64,000 bases of DNA from Ruminococcus sp. (GTDB lineage Bacteria; Bacillota; Clostridia; Oscillospirales; Acutalibacteraceae). The notes under the pieces were generated by a model that worked only from the letters and a program-made list of their open reading frames with translations, had not been told where the DNA came from and searched no databases. The position numbers and the translations under genes are program-made. The DNA is taken from contig JAFTHZ010000007.1 in assembly GCA_017457155.1 (NCBI GenBank), positions 1 to 64,000 of the forward strand, given 5' to 3'. Below, piece by piece: positions 62,509 to 64,000 of this stretch. Every line of letters starts with the position of its first letter. The stretch's first letter is position 1.

Positions 62509-63435
62509 ATGGACAAGAAATTTCTCTACTACTTATTGAAGAGAGTGTTGCTTGCGGTAGTTACCATCTTCCTGGTAGTTACAATCACCTTCTTCATCAT
62601 GAACTTCATCCCCGGTGGCCCCTTTATGAGTGAGAAGTCAGTCACAGAGGAGACTCTGGCTGCCCTCAACGCCAAGTTCGGCCTGGACAAGCCTCTGGGT
62701 GAGCAGTACCTCAACTACCTGAAGGGTGCTGTCAAATTCGACTTTGGTCCTTCTATGAAGATGGACGGTCGTATGGTTACAGACGTTATTATGGAGGGCT
62801 TCCAGTCAAGTGCCAAGCTGGGACTTATCGCAGCTGCAAGCGCAATTGTGCTGGGTCTGGTCTTTGGATCTCTGGCAGCGGTATTCCACAACAAGCTGAT
62901 TGACCGTATTGTTATGGTTATCTCCACCGCTTTTGTTGCCATGCCTTCTTTCATTGTGGCAACTCTGCTACTGTGGCTGTTCTGTCTTGAGTTACCGGTC
63001 TTCCCCGCAAACGGAAGTACCGCCGCAGGACTTGTGCTGCCCATCATATCCCTGATGCTGTATCCCATGGCATATATCATCCGACTCACTCGTTCGAGTA
63101 TGCTGGATGTTCTGGGACAGGACTATATCCGCACAGCCCGCGCAAAGGGTGTTGCACCCTCTAAGGTTCTCTTCAAGCACGCTCTGAAGAATGCTGTCAC
63201 CCCTGTTATCACATATGCAGGTCCCATGGTAGCCTTTATTCTTACCGGTTCCCTTGTTGTTGAGCAGATTTTTGCAGTACCCGGACTGGGCAAGTACTTT
63301 GTCTCCAGTATCATCAACCGTGACTACACAATGATCATGGGTACTACAATCTTCCTTGCTGTTATTGTTATTGTTATGATGCTCCTGTCGGATATCCTTT
63401 ACAAGCTGTTCGACCCGAGAGTAGATCTTTCATAA
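62509..63435 (+). CDS. Peptide ABC transporter permease, OppB/DppB type
   Basis: This 308-residue membrane protein has six helices. It starts with YYLLKRVLLAVVTIFLVVTI, has RLTRSSMLDVLGQDYIRTAR near residue 195 and contains the EAA-loop motif ARAKGVAPSKVLFKHALKNA near residue 213, which contacts the ATPase. I prefer the ATG at 62509 to an upstream TTG at 62470 because it starts at the usual first residues. AAGGAA is an imperfect ribosome site. It imports peptides together with the OppC-like gene that follows 13 bases later. Confidence 0.93.
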   Translation: MDKKFLYYLLKRVLLAVVTIFLVVTITFFIMNFIPGGPFMSEKSVTEETLAALNAKFGLDKPLGEQYLNYLKGAVKFDFGPSMKMDGRMVTDVIMEGFQSSAKLGLIAAASAIVLGLVFGSLAAVFHNKLIDRIVMVISTAFVAMPSFIVATLLLWLFCLELPVFPANGSTAAGLVLPIISLMLYPMAYIIRLTRSSMLDVLGQDYIRTARAKGVAPSKVLFKHALKNAVTPVITYAGPMVAFILTGSLVVEQIFAVPGLGKYFVSSIINRDYTMIMGTTIFLAVIVIVMMLLSDILYKLFDPRVDLS

Positions 63436-63448
63436 GGAGGAGATAAAG

Positions 63449-64000
63449 ATGAAAAATCCTGATACAAACTCTCTTCCCAAGAAGAATCCTCTCAGCTTTC
63501 AGCTGGATGTTTCCAAGTGGGAGAAGGCTTCTTCTGCAGAGAAGGAGCAGCAGATTATCGAGCGCGAGAGCGTGACCTTCTTCAAGGACGGTATGCGCCG
63601 TCTGTGGAAGAATAAGGTTGCTGTTGTGTGCGCATTCGTTCTTCTGTTTATTATTGTTGCAGTTATTGTTGTTCCTATGATATATCCCTACAACTATGCA
63701 GACCAGCTGGGTATTGCAGAGGTTGGTCAGCTGCCTGACGCAACCTACAACAATCTGGGACCCATGGAGTACAGTAACACCGAGCAGGCAAAGATCGACG
63801 CAGGCGAGGATGTATTCCCCCATCTTCTGGGTACAGACGAGCTGGGCCGAGACTACTTTATCCGTGTGGTTTACGGAACTCGAATCTCCCTGTCCGTAGG
63901 TCTCTTTGCTTCTATCATTGTTCTTATTATCGGTACACTCTATGGTTCAATCTCCGGCTACTTCGGCGGCAAGGTTGACCTTATTATGATGAGAATAGTT
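63449..64000 (+). CDS. Peptide ABC transporter permease, OppC/DppC type (partial, runs off right edge)
   Basis: The first 184 codons are present and open to the window end. A long N-terminal cytoplasmic part (LDVSKWEKASSAEKEQQI) is followed by a membrane helix at about residues 62-83. The family block GTDELGRDYFIRVVYGTRIS is near residue 128 and leads into the membrane domain (SLSVGLFASIIVLIIG). ATAAGGAGG stands 8 bases before the ATG. It pairs with the OppB-like permease to form the channel. The ATPases and binding protein are expected beyond the edge. Confidence 0.93.
   Translation, partial: MKNPDTNSLPKKNPLSFQLDVSKWEKASSAEKEQQIIERESVTFFKDGMRRLWKNKVAVVCAFVLLFIIVAVIVVPMIYPYNYADQLGIAEVGQLPDATYNNLGPMEYSNTEQAKIDAGEDVFPHLLGTDELGRDYFIRVVYGTRISLSVGLFASIIVLIIGTLYGSISGYFGGKVDLIMMRIV

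Noticed and set aside
1..64000. Prophage, insertion sequence, integron, CRISPR-Cas or toxin-antitoxin system
   Set aside because: I looked for transposase or integrase motifs, long terminal repeats, repeat-spacer arrays and small toxin pairs and found none. The lone XRE regulator has no toxin neighbour.

Overview
The window looks like a chromosomal segment of a gut-type Gram-positive Clostridia bacterium, most like Ruminococcus and relatives (Oscillospiraceae). The reasons are five secreted proteins with type I dockerin modules of the 'DATAIQK.LAG' kind, two of them BspA-like leucine-rich-repeat proteins, together with a six-gene Rnf complex, a spoVAE sporulation gene, a CIRCE/HrcA heat-shock operon, and good SigA-type promoters and strong Shine-Dalgarno sites. 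The genus is an inference; no rRNA is present. I see no CRISPR array, prophage or insertion sequence.

Layout. Positions 1-7.9 kb, minus strand: the heat-shock operon hrcA-grpE-dnaK-dnaJ-prmA behind a perfect CIRCE element, followed by a small membrane protein and an Mrp-type Fe-S carrier ATPase. 8.2-12.1 kb: rpsT, a 50-residue membrane peptide gene, a secreted LRR-dockerin protein, a DUF1846 protein and a lone spoVAE. 12.2-17.3 kb: rnfCDGEAB, a ferredoxin:NAD+ oxidoreductase ion pump. 17.4-22.3 kb: an ABC exporter with GldG-like and DUF4340 partners. 22.5-29.7 kb: degV, a HAD hydrolase, nth, an MFS transporter behind an elaborate attenuator leader, and valS.

30-48.5 kb is mostly cell-envelope work: an AlgI/DHHW acetylation pair, a tandem pair of small secreted dockerin proteins, a GtrA/GtrB/YfhO set that matches the three-component wall-glycosylation machinery, a NUDIX hydrolase, a second DHHW protein, an aminotransferase, trpS, and a polytopic protein/UbiA prenyltransferase/acyltransferase trio. 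48.7-56.3 kb: an ECF sigma factor with a membrane partner, a third dockerin protein, a cytoplasmic GH13 amylase with its TetR-type regulator, and a DUF6020-like protein with a GT2 glycosyltransferase. 56.4-64 kb: tRNA-Thr(CGT), an XRE regulator, rpsO-pnp, a large LRR-dockerin protein under a candidate operator, and the start of an Opp/Dpp peptide-transport operon that runs off the right edge.

The observations I consider most worth following are: (1) the MFS leader at 26.66-26.92 kb, which has a 15-codon leader peptide, mutually exclusive antiterminator and terminator hairpins, a second terminator and a hairpin over the ribosome binding site, the design of ribosome-mediated induction by a translation inhibitor; (2) an undescribed domain of about 110 residues that I find four times in three dockerin proteins; (3) a terminator-ended, structured, ORF-free transcript candidate at about 32.7-32.9 kb; (4) a 20-bp stem in the pnp leader; (5) candidate operators at the amylase/tetR and LRR-dockerin promoters.
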